DNA of 64,000 nt from Suillus spraguei (Eukaryota > Basidiomycota > Agaricomycetes > Boletales > Suillaceae). Each line of letters starts with the position of its first letter. Positions within the stretch are counted from its first letter, which is position 1. Shown in pieces: positions 54,361 through 64,000 of this stretch. The stretch spans positions 1 through 64,000 of the forward strand of contig JABCPU010000249.1 of assembly GCA_016800925.1 (NCBI GenBank), in the 5' to 3' direction. The notes beneath the pieces are model-generated. The model did no database searches and was not told the DNA's origin. It worked only from the letters and a program-made list of their open reading frames with translations. The translations under genes and the position numbers were made by a program.

Positions 54361-55327
54361 TCAAAAAGCAATGTTAGGGGATGTGGGAGTAGTTATTGAT
54401 GGTTTATAAAGCATGTCACTTTTATAAGCATTGAGGATTCTAGTGGAGTTCTTCAAGTTATTTTTTGGGAGCCATTCGTTATCTCCCGATGAGTATCCTT
54501 TCCAGGTTACAAGGTATCATCTGTGATTACTGGTGCATGTATGGGAAAGAATCACTTCGATTTCATATTCTTCTTCTTCTTCTATGATATCAGGCAGTGG
54601 TTCAAGGAAGTTCAGACTGTGTACATCGTTTTTGCTATAGGATGATAGGATGTTGGCATGGAACGTGGGATAAATCTTCCACTGCGGAGGGAGTTTGAGT
54701 ATAAATGTGATAGGAGATAAGATCGCAGTGATTGGAAATTGTCACGAATTCCAAATACAAATCATTACTCTTTTCTCAATTTCCCTAAAGTGTCTAAATC
54801 CAGCGCTAAGACAAACCCTAACCCTATTGAAATTTCCATATCCGCTTCTATAACTGAACTTCCTGATGAAGATGAAGAGATCTTTTATGATGCTATCGGA
54901 TAAGATAAAGATAAGATAGTATCATGTGATCTTAGAACCTTCTAGAATATGATGTCATAACAATGTCACAACTATCACATCGTATGATTCTCATTTCTAT
55001 TTTATGATTGGCTAGTAGTTTCAAACTCAGTTTACATCTCAGTTTCAATATGTGTATATAGTTAGCTAGTTTCACTGTAGTAGTTCTTTAGTTCAAACCT
55101 CTTGTATCTACATAGTAGCAATCCAAGATGTCCTTGCTCCTCTCTCTTCTCTTGTGATAACGATAACCTTAGTTTGAGTCCTAGTCTCTGCCCTTGCATT
55201 AATTTGTTTGTGGGTTGTGATAGAAATGGTCCGTATCATTTTGGCGCAAGTTTCTGTGATGGGAGTTTGAGTCTAAGATTAGCAGCTGATAACCAAACCT
55301 TATCTCCAATCTTCCATGGTTTGTACT
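54361..55327 (-). pseudogene. Gypsy integrase C-terminus and chromodomain
   Basis: On minus the sequence reads KYKPWKIGDKVWLSAANLRL followed by LAPK, a stop, then YGPF, the conserved integrase tail of chromoviruses. Solo LTR4 interrupts it. Past the LTR it reads ITFILKLPPQWKIYPTFHAN, an acidic stretch and the chromodomain segment [17 protein letters not shown]. It ends with NIAF and TGA at 54361-54363. Two in-frame stops mark it as dead. Confidence 0.82.
54740..55222 (+). mobile_element. Solo LTR4, TSD GAAAT
   Basis: The 483 bp element runs from TGTCACGAATTCCAAATAC to GTTGTGATA (from GTGACA). It is flanked by GAAAT at 54735-54739 and 55223-55227. It is about 95% like 21033-21505 by eye. The strand is arbitrary because no internal region is known. 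Confidence 0.9.
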
Positions 55328-55329
55328 TA

Positions 55330-56799
55330 TGATGGCTCAAAAAAGTGTCTGAATGTTTGTGGAAATTTGTGTAATTGCTTCACTGTGAGTCAGGGTGTGG
55401 GAATATGACTAAGCTATAGTGAGGTGTCAGGAAGCCCTGCTTCTCAGCTCTATTAACATTTCCTATGGCATGGAAATCCACTCACACTGTGCAAATATAT
55501 GGTCATTTTAATTTGATGACTCATTCGGACACTTTTTGACTATCAGTTTGACCAACACAATCTCTATAATTCTGATACTTTGTGTGACCTCCTTTTTCTC
55601 TAATCACTTATGCCACTCTTCTAAACATATTATCTATCCATTTCTGATATTCCTCCTTAGCTATCTTGCTCCACCCTGCTGCAACTCTGTCCTATAGCTG
55701 AAATAGCCTCTGTGGTGAATTTTAATGGGCTGTATGCAATTTCTTGAGTAATTGCCAGAGATATTTAATAGATTTGAGGTCTTGGGACTTCCCTGGTCAG
55801 TATATAATACTAAAATTGTGGCCTTCAAGTAATTGGTGGCCAACTTAGAGGTGTGCTTAGAGTCATTATCTCATTGAAAGGAAGTGTCTTCTCTATTAAT
55901 CCATGACTCTACATGCTTCTTAGCAAACATTTATCTAAAATGGAAATGAAACACTCTGTATTTATCATCCTCTCTATCTCACAGAAAATATTTGTCCTAT
56001 GTGGCCTCATACCATTAAGTTTCATCCTCCAAACATAAGTCTTTGTTTAACTTCTTTTGCTTCCAGTAGATCTCCTGCCTGTTTTCACAAATTTTTCAGG
56101 CTTCATGACCCCTTACTATGTATTTTGGTCTCATCTGACAAGATAACCAATTTTCAGTCCTTAACAGTCCAGTACTGATGCTTTAAAGCAAAAGTTTATC
56201 TTGTCTTTATATGAGTTGAAGATAGAAGAGATTTTCATTCTGTATTACAGCTTTAAGATTGGACACCTTGAGGGTATTACTGACTGTCTGAGCTGAGAGA
56301 GTGGTGGAGATGATGGAATCAATGATTTTGATAGACTTAGTAGCATTAATGACCTGCCCAGTTAGAATATAATGAATAAGATATCTTTTGTCATATACAG
56401 TGAGCTTTTAAGTTAGCTATGAAATGGTTTTAAACTCACAATATTAGTGTTCTATAATGACCAGAATAGTCCCAAGACCTCAAATCTATTAAATATCTCT
56501 GGCAATTACTCAAGAAATTGCATACAGCCCATTAAAATTCACCACAGAGGCTATTTCAGCTATAGGACAGAGTTGCAGCAGGGTGGAACAAGATAGCTAA
56601 GGAGGAATATCAGAAATGGATAGATAATATGTTTAGAAGAGTGGCATAAGTGATTAGAGAAAAAGGAGGTCACACAAAGTATCAGAATTATAGAGATTGT
56701 ATTGGTCAAACTGAAAGTCAAAAAAATGTCCAAATGAGTCATCAAATTAAAATGACCATATATTCGCACAGTGTGAGTGGATTTCCACACCATAGGGGT
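55330..56799 (-). mobile_element. Degenerate Tc1/mariner element with an inverted duplicated end
   Basis: The left end TGATGGCTCAAAAAAGTGTC follows TA (55328-55329) and resembles the TIR of the Tc1 at 58446. A decayed transposase lies on minus: its C-terminal part ends in GGHTKY-type sequence near 55590, and its middle has the WSDET/DND regions broken by stops. The segment 55452-55795 recurs inverted at 56465-56800 around a 670 bp spacer. The left side borders the gypsy integrase C-terminus and the right side borders the integrase zinc-binding domain. The catalytic core of integrase is missing between them. Confidence 0.75.
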
Positions 56800-58445
56800 G
56801 AGTATTCACTATCATTTGCTGACAAAGGGTGCAACTGTCATATACCATACTTCTGATCTCAGATCCGATCTGATCTGATTGATCCTACTTCCGCCCAGTC
56901 CACAGATCCTGTCCGGATCACCCATCTGAAAGTGCCCACTTCTTGCACTCTAACTCCCTTGTGGATATCTGCGTCTATCTCCTTTCATCATTCCTCCTGT
57001 TTCCAGTATTCTGGCTGTGTATATTTCCGTCCTGTTTCACTGATCCGTTACCTGTGTTTCATTTCTGACTTGTGCTTACTGATCCGCTGTGCATTAACTA
57101 ATAGACTTCCGTTATACATCGTACATAGCCCTCGGTCCTGGACTCGTTGATTATCCATGCTAGTTACTTACAGTATATAAACCACTTGTAGATCTCTGTA
57201 GAACCTTAGCTCAAATATCATCTTAGATTCTGCTCATTCTGTTCCTCCAGACTTGAGTTACTTCCAACTCCAGTTTATCTTCCGAGACTTAGGATTGATT
57301 CCTACAGTCTACATCTCCTACTCTACCTTCGGTAGTCTACCTCTGTTAGTTTCTAGTTAAGGGACTCATTCTGATACTAGTTTTAATCCTCATTCCATCT
57401 CCACATTCCGGTGTAGTGAACAAAGTCACGCTGACCATGAAAGTGCCGTTTTACACAAGTGTCTTGTTACTGCCTACAGCAGCTACCGAGAAAACCCCTA
57501 TAGCGAGCATTAGCCTTTTTCGCTTTGCTGGTACCATTTTCGCTCTGTGGATCCTTGCCCCTTACTGAATCTTGCTACTGATGTCCTCCTGTCCATTCCA
57601 TTTCCATCTAAGATCCATTGGTGCGTAGCATATTCATTTCCGCCGTTACTAAAGCTACGGCAAGACTTACCTTACCTTCTGTGACACCGCTTGCTTGCTG
57701 CGTGCCTCTTAGCTAAATATCTCTATCTTGCTACTGTTCTCGCTATGTATTCCGGTGTAATGAACATATTGGCACTGGGCTTAAAACCCTATCTTTTGAC
57801 ACTCGTCTCACGTCTATAGGAGTTACCACTTGTCCATGGCCGTCTTACCCCTTTAGCATTGCTGGCAGCATCCCATGCTTACCGCACACCATACCGACTG
57901 CCACACCTTGTTCCACGTACCGATGTCCTCCCATGTCCTTGCTGCATCTGCATAGCTCCATTTGGTGCGTCATTTGTTTTATGTCTGTTATCACTGATTC
58001 CATGGCAAGTCTTATTACATGTTGCCTCGTGCTATGTTTACATGTGGCGGTTACTATACTTGAGCACTACTGATCTTGCCTAGAGCATTCCGAGTACATA
58101 CAATTTAGGATATAAGCACCGCGTACCCTGCACAATACAGTACCTGATTTTACCCCATTGCACGTACTATAGGTCAGGATTATTGTCTAGCTCTGGATCT
58201 ACCCAGTAGTAGACTTAGTCTTTAAAGTTCCTTATCGCTCGTTAATCAATCACGCTCGTTCTCTGTTACCGCTGGCATACCGCTAAACTTTTGATTGCTA
58301 TTTTGACTGAACTTCTCACACACTGCTACCTTACCGCTGAAAGTACCACAGCCTTCTTTACTGTTTCTTCGCACTGCTTGCAATCTTACTGCTACCGCTG
58401 ATATCACCGCTCGTCACCACTCGCTCGACATTACTGTTTCAAGTA

Positions 58446-60062
58446 CAGTGGCTCAAAAAACTGTCCGCATGTTTTGGCATTTTTCACTATCTATAATATT
58501 GTGTGAGAACAAACAAATGCCTCAAAAGCATGCTTATACCACATTGTAGTATGGCTTCAGGGCTTTCATTTGAGCCCTACACCGTGGGAATCGGTGGAGA
58601 TATGGTGGAGATACAAGGCTCACAAAATGGTGACTCATGCGGACAGTTTTTTGACTCAAGTATTTTACAGTAATAACCAGGTATTCTAGTATTTTGTATG
58701 ACCTCCCTTGGCTTTAATTACTGCCTCTATCCTTCTAGGCATACTCTCAATTAATTTCTGGCAATCCTCAGCTGTGATCTTCCCCCATTCCACTGCTACT
58801 CTCTCCCAAAGCTCCCATACTCCTTTAGGGGGGTTTTCATAGGCTTGAAGCTTTTTCTTGAGTGTTCCCCAGAGATATTCAATGACATTGACATCAGGAG
58901 ACTGTGCTGGCCAGTCAAGAACATTGATGTTATGTTCTTCAAACCATTCCCTAGCTCTTCTGGATGTGTGCTTGGGATCATTATCCTGTTGGAAAATGAT
59001 ATCTTCTTCATCAATCCCTGATTCTGCCAAGCTAGGCAGCAAGTGGTCATTTAAAATGTCCACATACTGCTCAGCATTCATCTTCCCCTCAACCTCAGCA
59101 AGCATTCCCACACCATTCCATCCCATACAGCCCCATACCATTAAAGAACCTCCTCCAAACTTGACAGTCCCATTAACCTCTCTGTCTGTTAGGCCATCTC
59201 CCTTCTTTTTCCATACATACACCTTCCCATCTGACCCAATCCTATTGATTTTGGTCTCATCTGACCATATAACACGCTTCCAGTCCTCTACAGTCCAGTG
59301 TTGATGAGCTAAGGCAAAGGCTAGTCTTCTCTGCCTATGTTTGATGGAGAGAAGAGGCTTTTTCTTCTTTGTTACTGCCTTGAGATGAGCTGCCTTGAGA
59401 ACATTCCTCACAGTTTGTGAAGAGACAGGGGTAGTGATGGTGGAATTGATATAATGGGTGGCTTGGACAGCATTATCAGCCTTTCCTGTAGTGATATGTT
59501 GGATAATAGCCCTTTTGTCAGTAGAGGTAAGCTTGGATGGACGTCCTCCACAAGAGTTTTCCTTGTCTGGGTGGCTTTCTTTGATGAACTTGGCCACAGT
59601 GGACTTGCATACTCCAGTTCTAGAGGAAATTTGGCGAGCAGAGAGGCCAGCATAAGACAGAGAGAGGATATTATCTCTTTGAGCAGAGGAGATGGCTTTC
59701 ATGGTGATTATGACTATGATGCATGAGATATTCTGGTTTATATAGTTAGATATAGTCATAAAATAACATAATGACACCACTTTATAATTTATATAATAGT
59801 GGCATGATTTTTATGGTGTCATAAATAATGATTTATATAGTTTTAATATACACTCAAAAAACTGTCCACATGAGTCATCATTTTATAAGCCTTATATCTC
59901 CACCATATCTCCGCCGATTCCCACGGTGTAGGGCTCAAATAAAAGCCCTGAAGCCATACTACAATGTGGTATAAGTATGTCCTTGAGGAATTTGTTCATT
60001 CTCACACAATATCATAGATAGTGAAAAATGTCAAAACATGCGGACAGTTTTTTGAGCCACTG
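58446..60062 (-). mobile_element. Tc1/mariner element, apparently complete, TA duplication
   Basis: The 1,617 bp element has ends CAGTGGCTCAAAAAACTGTC on both sides and TA at 58444-58445 and 60063-60064. Each terminal region of about 215 bp is inverted relative to the other and carries a second, oppositely oriented copy of the CAAAAAACTGTCC motif at its inner edge (58638-58655 and 59851-59870). It encodes an intact transposase. It is the youngest insertion in its nest. Confidence 0.93.
58686..59702 (-). CDS. Tc1-like DD34E transposase, intact
   Basis: The ATG at 59702 gives a 338-residue protein, the family's usual size; the frame is open 26 codons upstream. The N-terminal paired HTH region is visible as LSARQISSRTGVCKSTVAKF, followed by GGRPSKLTSTDKRAI, a GRPR-type linker, and a second HTH. 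The catalytic triad is D in VIWSDETK, D in FQQDNDPKHT and E in DVNVIEYLWG. Exactly 34 residues separate the second Asp and the Glu. The C-terminus has CQKLIESMPRRIEAVIKAKG. There is no stop or frameshift, so it could be active. It is flanked by the matching TIRs. Confidence 0.93.
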   Translation of the reverse strand: MKAISSAQRDNILSLSYAGLSARQISSRTGVCKSTVAKFIKESHPDKENSCGGRPSKLTSTDKRAIIQHITTGKADNAVQATHYINSTITTPVSSQTVRNVLKAAHLKAVTKKKKPLLSIKHRQRRLAFALAHQHWTVEDWKRVIWSDETKINRIGSDGKVYVWKKKGDGLTDREVNGTVKFGGGSLMVWGCMGWNGVGMLAEVEGKMNAEQYVDILNDHLLPSLAESGIDEEDIIFQQDNDPKHTSRRAREWFEEHNINVLDWPAQSPDVNVIEYLWGTLKKKLQAYENPPKGVWELWERVAVEWGKITAEDCQKLIESMPRRIEAVIKAKGGHTKY

Positions 60063-61079
60063 TATTATCTTGACCAAGGTAGCTCCGCTACATACGATGC
60101 TAGTTCCGGCGGCATCATCACTGACTGTGGCAACTTACCACTGACTATGACACTACATTTGCACATTGGTTTGACTTGAACTTGACCATACTAACAGGCA
60201 TCCCCCTTTAGGGTCAAACGCTCTTGTTTCACAAGTGAAGCAGACTAGATGGAGCGCAAGACTCACATACTAACTTAAAAGGTAGTTTATCTACAGCCCA
60301 GGTTAGGTTGTATCTTTACACCAGCCGTTCATGGTACATGTTAGAAAGGACTCTTTGCACATTCTGGTACTTTTACTTTCCCCCTATGGTACACATGGTA
60401 CTTAGGAATAGTCACTATCACTGTCTCTAACAGAATAAAGTCTTTCACTGAAGTTACTGTCTCTTAAGAACTGCTTTACTGCTGCACGCACCACCGCTCG
60501 TTACCGCTTTCCCACACTTCACCGCTTGCGCTACGCTTTCCCACGCTTGATCGCTACACTTCACCGCTTGTTTCACCGCCAGTTTCCCATGCCATACCAC
60601 AGTTTTACTGCATGCACTACCGCAGTTTTACCACTTTTGCTACTGCTTGCCTACCGCTTTCCCACACTTACCGCTAGTTTCCCACGGAACGGAGGTCACC
60701 GCTGGCATCTCACTACCTCCGACAGCAGTCACGCACCACAGGTTGGGCATTATCAAACTATATTAACTTAGCATTCCCTTCAGGGTCGAATGCTCTTGCT
60801 TTGCAAGTGAAGCAGACTAGACAGAGTGCAAGACTTGCATACAAGTTTAGACCATGGTTCATCTACAGCCCAGGCTAGATTGTATCTTTACACTGGATAA
60901 CCTTTGGATGTGTCATATCCGAAACCTTCAGACATCTGGATCCGCCACACTACCACTTCCGGATCTTCAGACATATATCCTCCCTCTGAAATAAGGGGCA
61001 TTACTCAGGAAAGGGGCACAGTGCATGAACTGAGGCCAAAGCCCTTTGGATCTCTTACCCTTTGAGTATGGTCTTAACA

Positions 61080-62706
61080 GCAACCCTCGACATATTTCTG
61101 AATATAAGCACCCATAGAAGGACACCACACTTTGCGTTTCATGAGTTCTTCTATTTTAAAGCAGCCAGGATGACCCACAGTAGGATGATCATGATAACGA
61201 TGGAGGATCATGGAGCAATGAGCTGGGGGAATGTAGGCACAATTCTTAAAATAGAGAACCCCATTGGTAATCTTCCAATCAGAAAGGATGGACTTCATGG
61301 GAGGGAGGCAGACACCATCTAATGTGTCAGGCCGTTTTGAACACAGGATTGTCTAGAGGATCAGAAGTAGTGAGTACATCAAGAAGATCATTGTCGAGGA
61401 GCTGAACAAAAAGGGAGTCGGGAAGGAGCACAGTGTCTTTGTTGTCATGAGAACCATTATCATAGTCTGGGCGGCAAGAGAGGGCATCTGGAACTGCCAA
61501 TTTTGTTCCAGCAATGTGATGTAGTTCTATGTCAAAAAGGGAAAGAATGAGCTGCCAATGTGCTTGTCGTTGAGTGAGTTTCTGGGCAGTGCGAAAGTAA
61601 AGGAGGTTCTTATGATCCATGAATATGAGGACTTGGTGCGGACTTCCCTCAAGATAGTAATGCCATTAATTTAAGGCATGGATTATGGTGAGTAATTCCC
61701 TATCAAAGATTTGATAGTTTCATTCTGTGGGATTGAGCGATTGAGAGTGGTATGCACATGGATGGTATATGCCATTTTCATTGGTCTGTAACAGGACAGC
61801 ACCCATTGCAACAAGGGAAGTGTTGGTGGCAATTGCAAATTGCTGGGAGGGATCCGGATTACAGAGTACCAGTTGCTTCATAAAGTGTTCTTTTAAATCC
61901 ATGAACATATCTTGACACTGAGTTGTCCAGGAAAATGGGGTGTCTTTCTTTGTTAGGTCAATAAGCGGTCACATGATATCAGAGTAATGGGAGATGAACG
62001 TGTAATAGAAGTTGCAGAAACCAAGGAAAGACTGAACATCCTTTATGGATTTAGGTGTTGGCCAATCTGCGATTCCTTTCATCTTGGTGTTATCCATAGC
62101 AACTTGTTCGGGCTGTATGATCATACTGAGGTACTCCACTTCATCTGCATCGAAGGTACATTTTTCTGGTTTCAAAAATAAATGCTCCTGTCATATTTTC
62201 ATCAATACATGCCAGGTTCTTTCTTGGTGTTCTTCCATAGTTGTCGAAAATATTAGGATGTCATCCATATAAATAACCATCCATCCTTCGTTGATTTCTT
62301 GTTGGAACATTCAGTTCATATAGGCTTGGAAAGTGGCTGATGAATTACAGAGACCAAAGAACATGACATTTGGCTCATAGAGGCCAAATTCAGTAGTAAA
62401 GGCTGCTTTCCAATGATCATCGGGGTGAATACAGATGTTATTATATCCGGAGCATATATCCATTTTAGTGAAGAACTTAGCGTTATGAAGTCATGCGACA
62501 AGGGAGACCGGAAGAGGAAGTGGGTATGCATTCTTGACCATCCAATCATTGATGTATCTGTAATCTTGGTAAGGCCGGAGTTCTTCACTTTTCTTTCCCA
62601 CAAAGAAGAAGCCACTGGCTTGAGGCAATTTCGATTCAGAGATAAAGCCTTTAGCAATGTTCTCATCAATAAAGGTTTTCACCAATGCTCATTCTTTCTC
62701 TGAGAG
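61080..62706 (-). pseudogene. Gypsy reverse transcriptase, RNase H and integrase start
   Basis: From the right on minus: RT start [20 protein letters not shown] and [20 protein letters not shown]; the catalytic YMDDIL near 62255-62275; KPEKCTFDADEVEYL; the thumb/connection segment FLGFCNFYYTFISHY; RNase H segments FAIATNTSLVAMGAVLLQ and MDHKNLLYF; a linker with IAGTKLAVPDALSCR (usually LSR); then integrase HHCC with HRYHDHPTVGHPG and the Cys pair split by the LTR2 insertion. Several stops (for example after HALN and near 62310) mark it as dead. The protease and gag side is cut by LTR5 at 62707 and must lie beyond the window. It forms one element with 54361-55327 and 51188-52406. Confidence 0.9.
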
Positions 62707-63117
62707 TGTTATGACCATGCAAAACCGGAGATTAGTAAGAAGTCCTGGTCTTACATGGGGTTGTACCAGAGGGTTGTAAAGTCGAAGGGGCTTGGCCTCA
62801 GCTTGTGCGCTGTGCCCCTTACCCGAGTATGTGCCCTTAATTTCAGATGAAGTCCAAGGGAGAGTTCTGATGAACTCTAAGGCAGGATAGCTCAACAGAG
62901 CTCCAATGGACTTCCGGATGAGCGCAGGAATGTGCCGGAACTATTTCCGGAAGGTAGGGAGTAATGGTAACACTACTGGAACAAGCTTCAAGTAGAACAG
63001 ATGAAAGATGGACTGCTGGACAAAGTCCAGGGCAGGATAGGAGCAGAGCTCCAGAGAGAAAGATGATCCATAGATGTCAGAGGATAGGATAGGATGGATC
63101 CGGAGGACTAGGGGTCC
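62707..63117 (+). mobile_element. LTR5-family LTR, interrupted by LTR2
   Basis: TGTTATGACCATGCAAAACC onward matches 19863-20300. The rest of the LTR should follow the element that begins at 63118. It inserted into the gypsy RT region. The flank at 62702-62706 is GAGAG. Confidence 0.8.
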
Positions 63118-63884
63118 TGTCATATACCATACTTCTAATCTCAGATCCGATCATATCCGTCCAGATCCGATCGTTTCCATATCCGTCCGGTCCACAGATC
63201 CTGTCTGGACCACCCTTCTGAACGTACTCACTTCTCGCACCTTAACTCCCTGGTGAACATCTGCGTCTATCTCCTTTCGTCATTTCTCCTACTACCGGTA
63301 CTCCGGCTGTTTATATTTACGTCCTGTGTTACTGATCCGTTTCCTGTGTTCATTTCCGATTCATGCTTACTGATCCGCTGTGCAATAACTAATAGACTTC
63401 CGTTACACTTCGTACATAGCCCTCGGTCCCGGACTTGCTAATTATCTGTCTTAGATACTTACTGTATATAAACCACTTGTAGATCTCCATAGAACCTTAG
63501 TTCGAATATCATCTTAGATTCTACTCATTCTGCCTCCTCCGGACGTAAGCCACTCTCCGTTTAAGTCACCTTCTGAGACTTAGGATTGACTCCTATAGTC
63601 TGTACCTCCGACTCTATCTTCGGATAGTCCATCTCCGTTAGTTTCTAGTTAGGAACTCGTTCCGAAACTAGCCTTAATCTCTGTCCTCTCCTTACGTTCC
63701 GAATTACCTTCGGACGTATTATATCCGACACCTTGGACACCCGGATCCGTCGCGCAACCCCTTCCGGGTCTTCGGACGAATAACTCCTCCCTGAAATAAG
63801 GGGCATTACTCGAGAAAGGGGCACAGTGTACGAACTGAGGCCAAAGCCCTTTGGATCTCTCTACCCTTGAGTACAGTCTTAACA
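63118..63884 (+). mobile_element. 5' LTR (LTR2) of a gypsy-like element running off the window
   Basis: The 767 bp LTR reads TGTCATATACCATACTTC... to ...CAGTCTTAACA. The left flank GGTCC is not repeated on the right. Unique sequence with an ORF start follows, as expected for a 5' LTR and not a solo copy. It is the best-preserved LTR2 here. Confidence 0.8.
63465..63472 (+). promoter_or_regulatory. LTR2 TATA box
   Basis: TATATAAA in the middle of the LTR. The equivalent site is kept in the solo LTR2 copies (about 51962 and 57175). It probably drives the element's transcript. Confidence 0.6.
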
Positions 63885-63934
63885 GTATATTCGAACTCAA
63901 ACCTTTCTGAGTAACTTAGCAACCATCCCATATC

Positions 63935-64000
63935 ATGCCTCCCCGTAAAGCTCAGAACACACTCCAGGAGCCGGACTTGGTCCGATCCAATGAGATCCCA
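63935..64000 (+). CDS. Start of gag-like ORF, partial
   Basis: The ATG at 63935, 51 bp after the LTR end, opens 22 codons, MPPRKAQNTLQEPDLVRSNE and two more, to the window end. Position and the basic start fit gag of a gypsy element. No domain can be judged. Confidence 0.6.
   Translation, partial: MPPRKAQNTLQEPDLVRSNEIP

Larger units (their letters stand above)
57756..60320 (-). mobile_element. LTR3-family solo LTR (LTR3a), nested in LTR3b
   Basis: TGTAATGAACATATTGGCAC at 57756 to GTTGTATCTTTACA at 60320 is the reverse complement of the 7774 copy once the Tc1 is removed (about 946 bp). Flanks are CCGG and CCAG, a 4-bp duplication with one change. Confidence 0.82.
57412..60894 (-). mobile_element. 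LTR3-family solo LTR (older copy, LTR3b), nested in LTR2
   Basis: The left piece starts TGTAGTGAACAAAG. The right piece (60321-60894) ends GATTGTATCTTTACA. Together they are about 914 bp, the size of an LTR3. Flanks are CCGG (57408-57411) and CTGG (60895-60898), a 4-bp duplication with one C-to-T change. The right piece has many TACCGCTT/CACGCTT motifs typical of LTR3. Confidence 0.75.
56836..61079 (+). mobile_element. Solo LTR2, outermost of a four-level nest, TSD GCAAC
   Basis: The two halves 56836-57411 and 60895-61079 make one LTR2 of about 761 bp, TGTCATATACC to GTCTTAACA. GCAAC flanks it at 56831-56835 and 61080-61084. Between the halves lie LTR3b, LTR3a and a Tc1. The target is the gypsy integrase; on minus the reading ...KYVEGC continues across as TLCQQM, completing the Cys pair of the zinc-binding domain. 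Confidence 0.92.

Noticed and set aside
57859..58083. Hydrophobic ORF resembling a membrane protein (also seen near 17-394 and 8394-8792)
   Set aside because: It recurs in each LTR3 copy and depends on orientation; it is LTR3 sequence without other coding evidence.

Overview
The window looks like a nuclear segment from a filamentous basidiomycete, probably an Agaricomycete. Genes carry many 45-60 bp GT-AG introns, the housekeeping genes have fungal architectures, and Ty3/gypsy, Ty1/copia, PIF/Harbinger and Tc1/mariner elements are abundant. There are no prokaryotic features. No genus can be named from the sequence alone.

Layout: (1) 1-5.9 kb holds LTR fragments and three damaged, intron-bearing, lineage-specific genes of unknown function, one split by a solo LTR. 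(2) 5.9-21 kb is an almost gene-free satellite domain. It contains a large inverted repeat, two minisatellite families of about 165-170 bp, a 30-40 bp array built on GGGTGGGCC, a 1.2 kb foldback element and several LTRs. (3) 21-23.5 kb is a minus-strand copia relic with a MITE and a foldback insertion. (4) 24.9-49 kb is a largely transposon-free gene island. It carries MSH4 (meiotic MutS homologue), PUT1 (proline dehydrogenase), CAND1/TIP120, a small unknown protein, a predicted pseudokinase, a tandem pair of PPxY-tailed membrane proteins (one copy decayed) and a hexose transporter. (5) 49-64 kb is a nested transposon graveyard. A minus-strand chromodomain gypsy element sits in a Harbinger transposase and was itself hit by solo LTRs of several families, a Tc1 relic and a young Tc1. 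A complete plus-strand 5' LTR with the start of an ORF runs off the right edge.

The LTR families are named here only for cross-reference. LTR1 is TGTTACGAAC...TGTAACA as read on plus. LTR2 is TGTCATATACC...CTTAACA. LTR3 is TGTAAAGATAC...TTCATTACA. LTR4 is TGTCACGAATTCC...GTGACA. LTR5 is TGTTACAGCCATGC as read on plus. Target-site duplications (TSDs) read from the sequence fix the insertion order.

Host gene logic: MSH4 and PUT1 are divergent across a 195 bp promoter, and PUT1 and CAND1 are convergent across about 200 bp. The island genes have no obvious shared pathway. The most unusual items are a four-deep nest of mobile elements, a gypsy element with a zinc-knuckle ORF starting one base after the pol stop, an 8-nt microexon inside the MSH4 Walker A motif, a kinase lacking three catalytic features, and the palindromic satellite domain.
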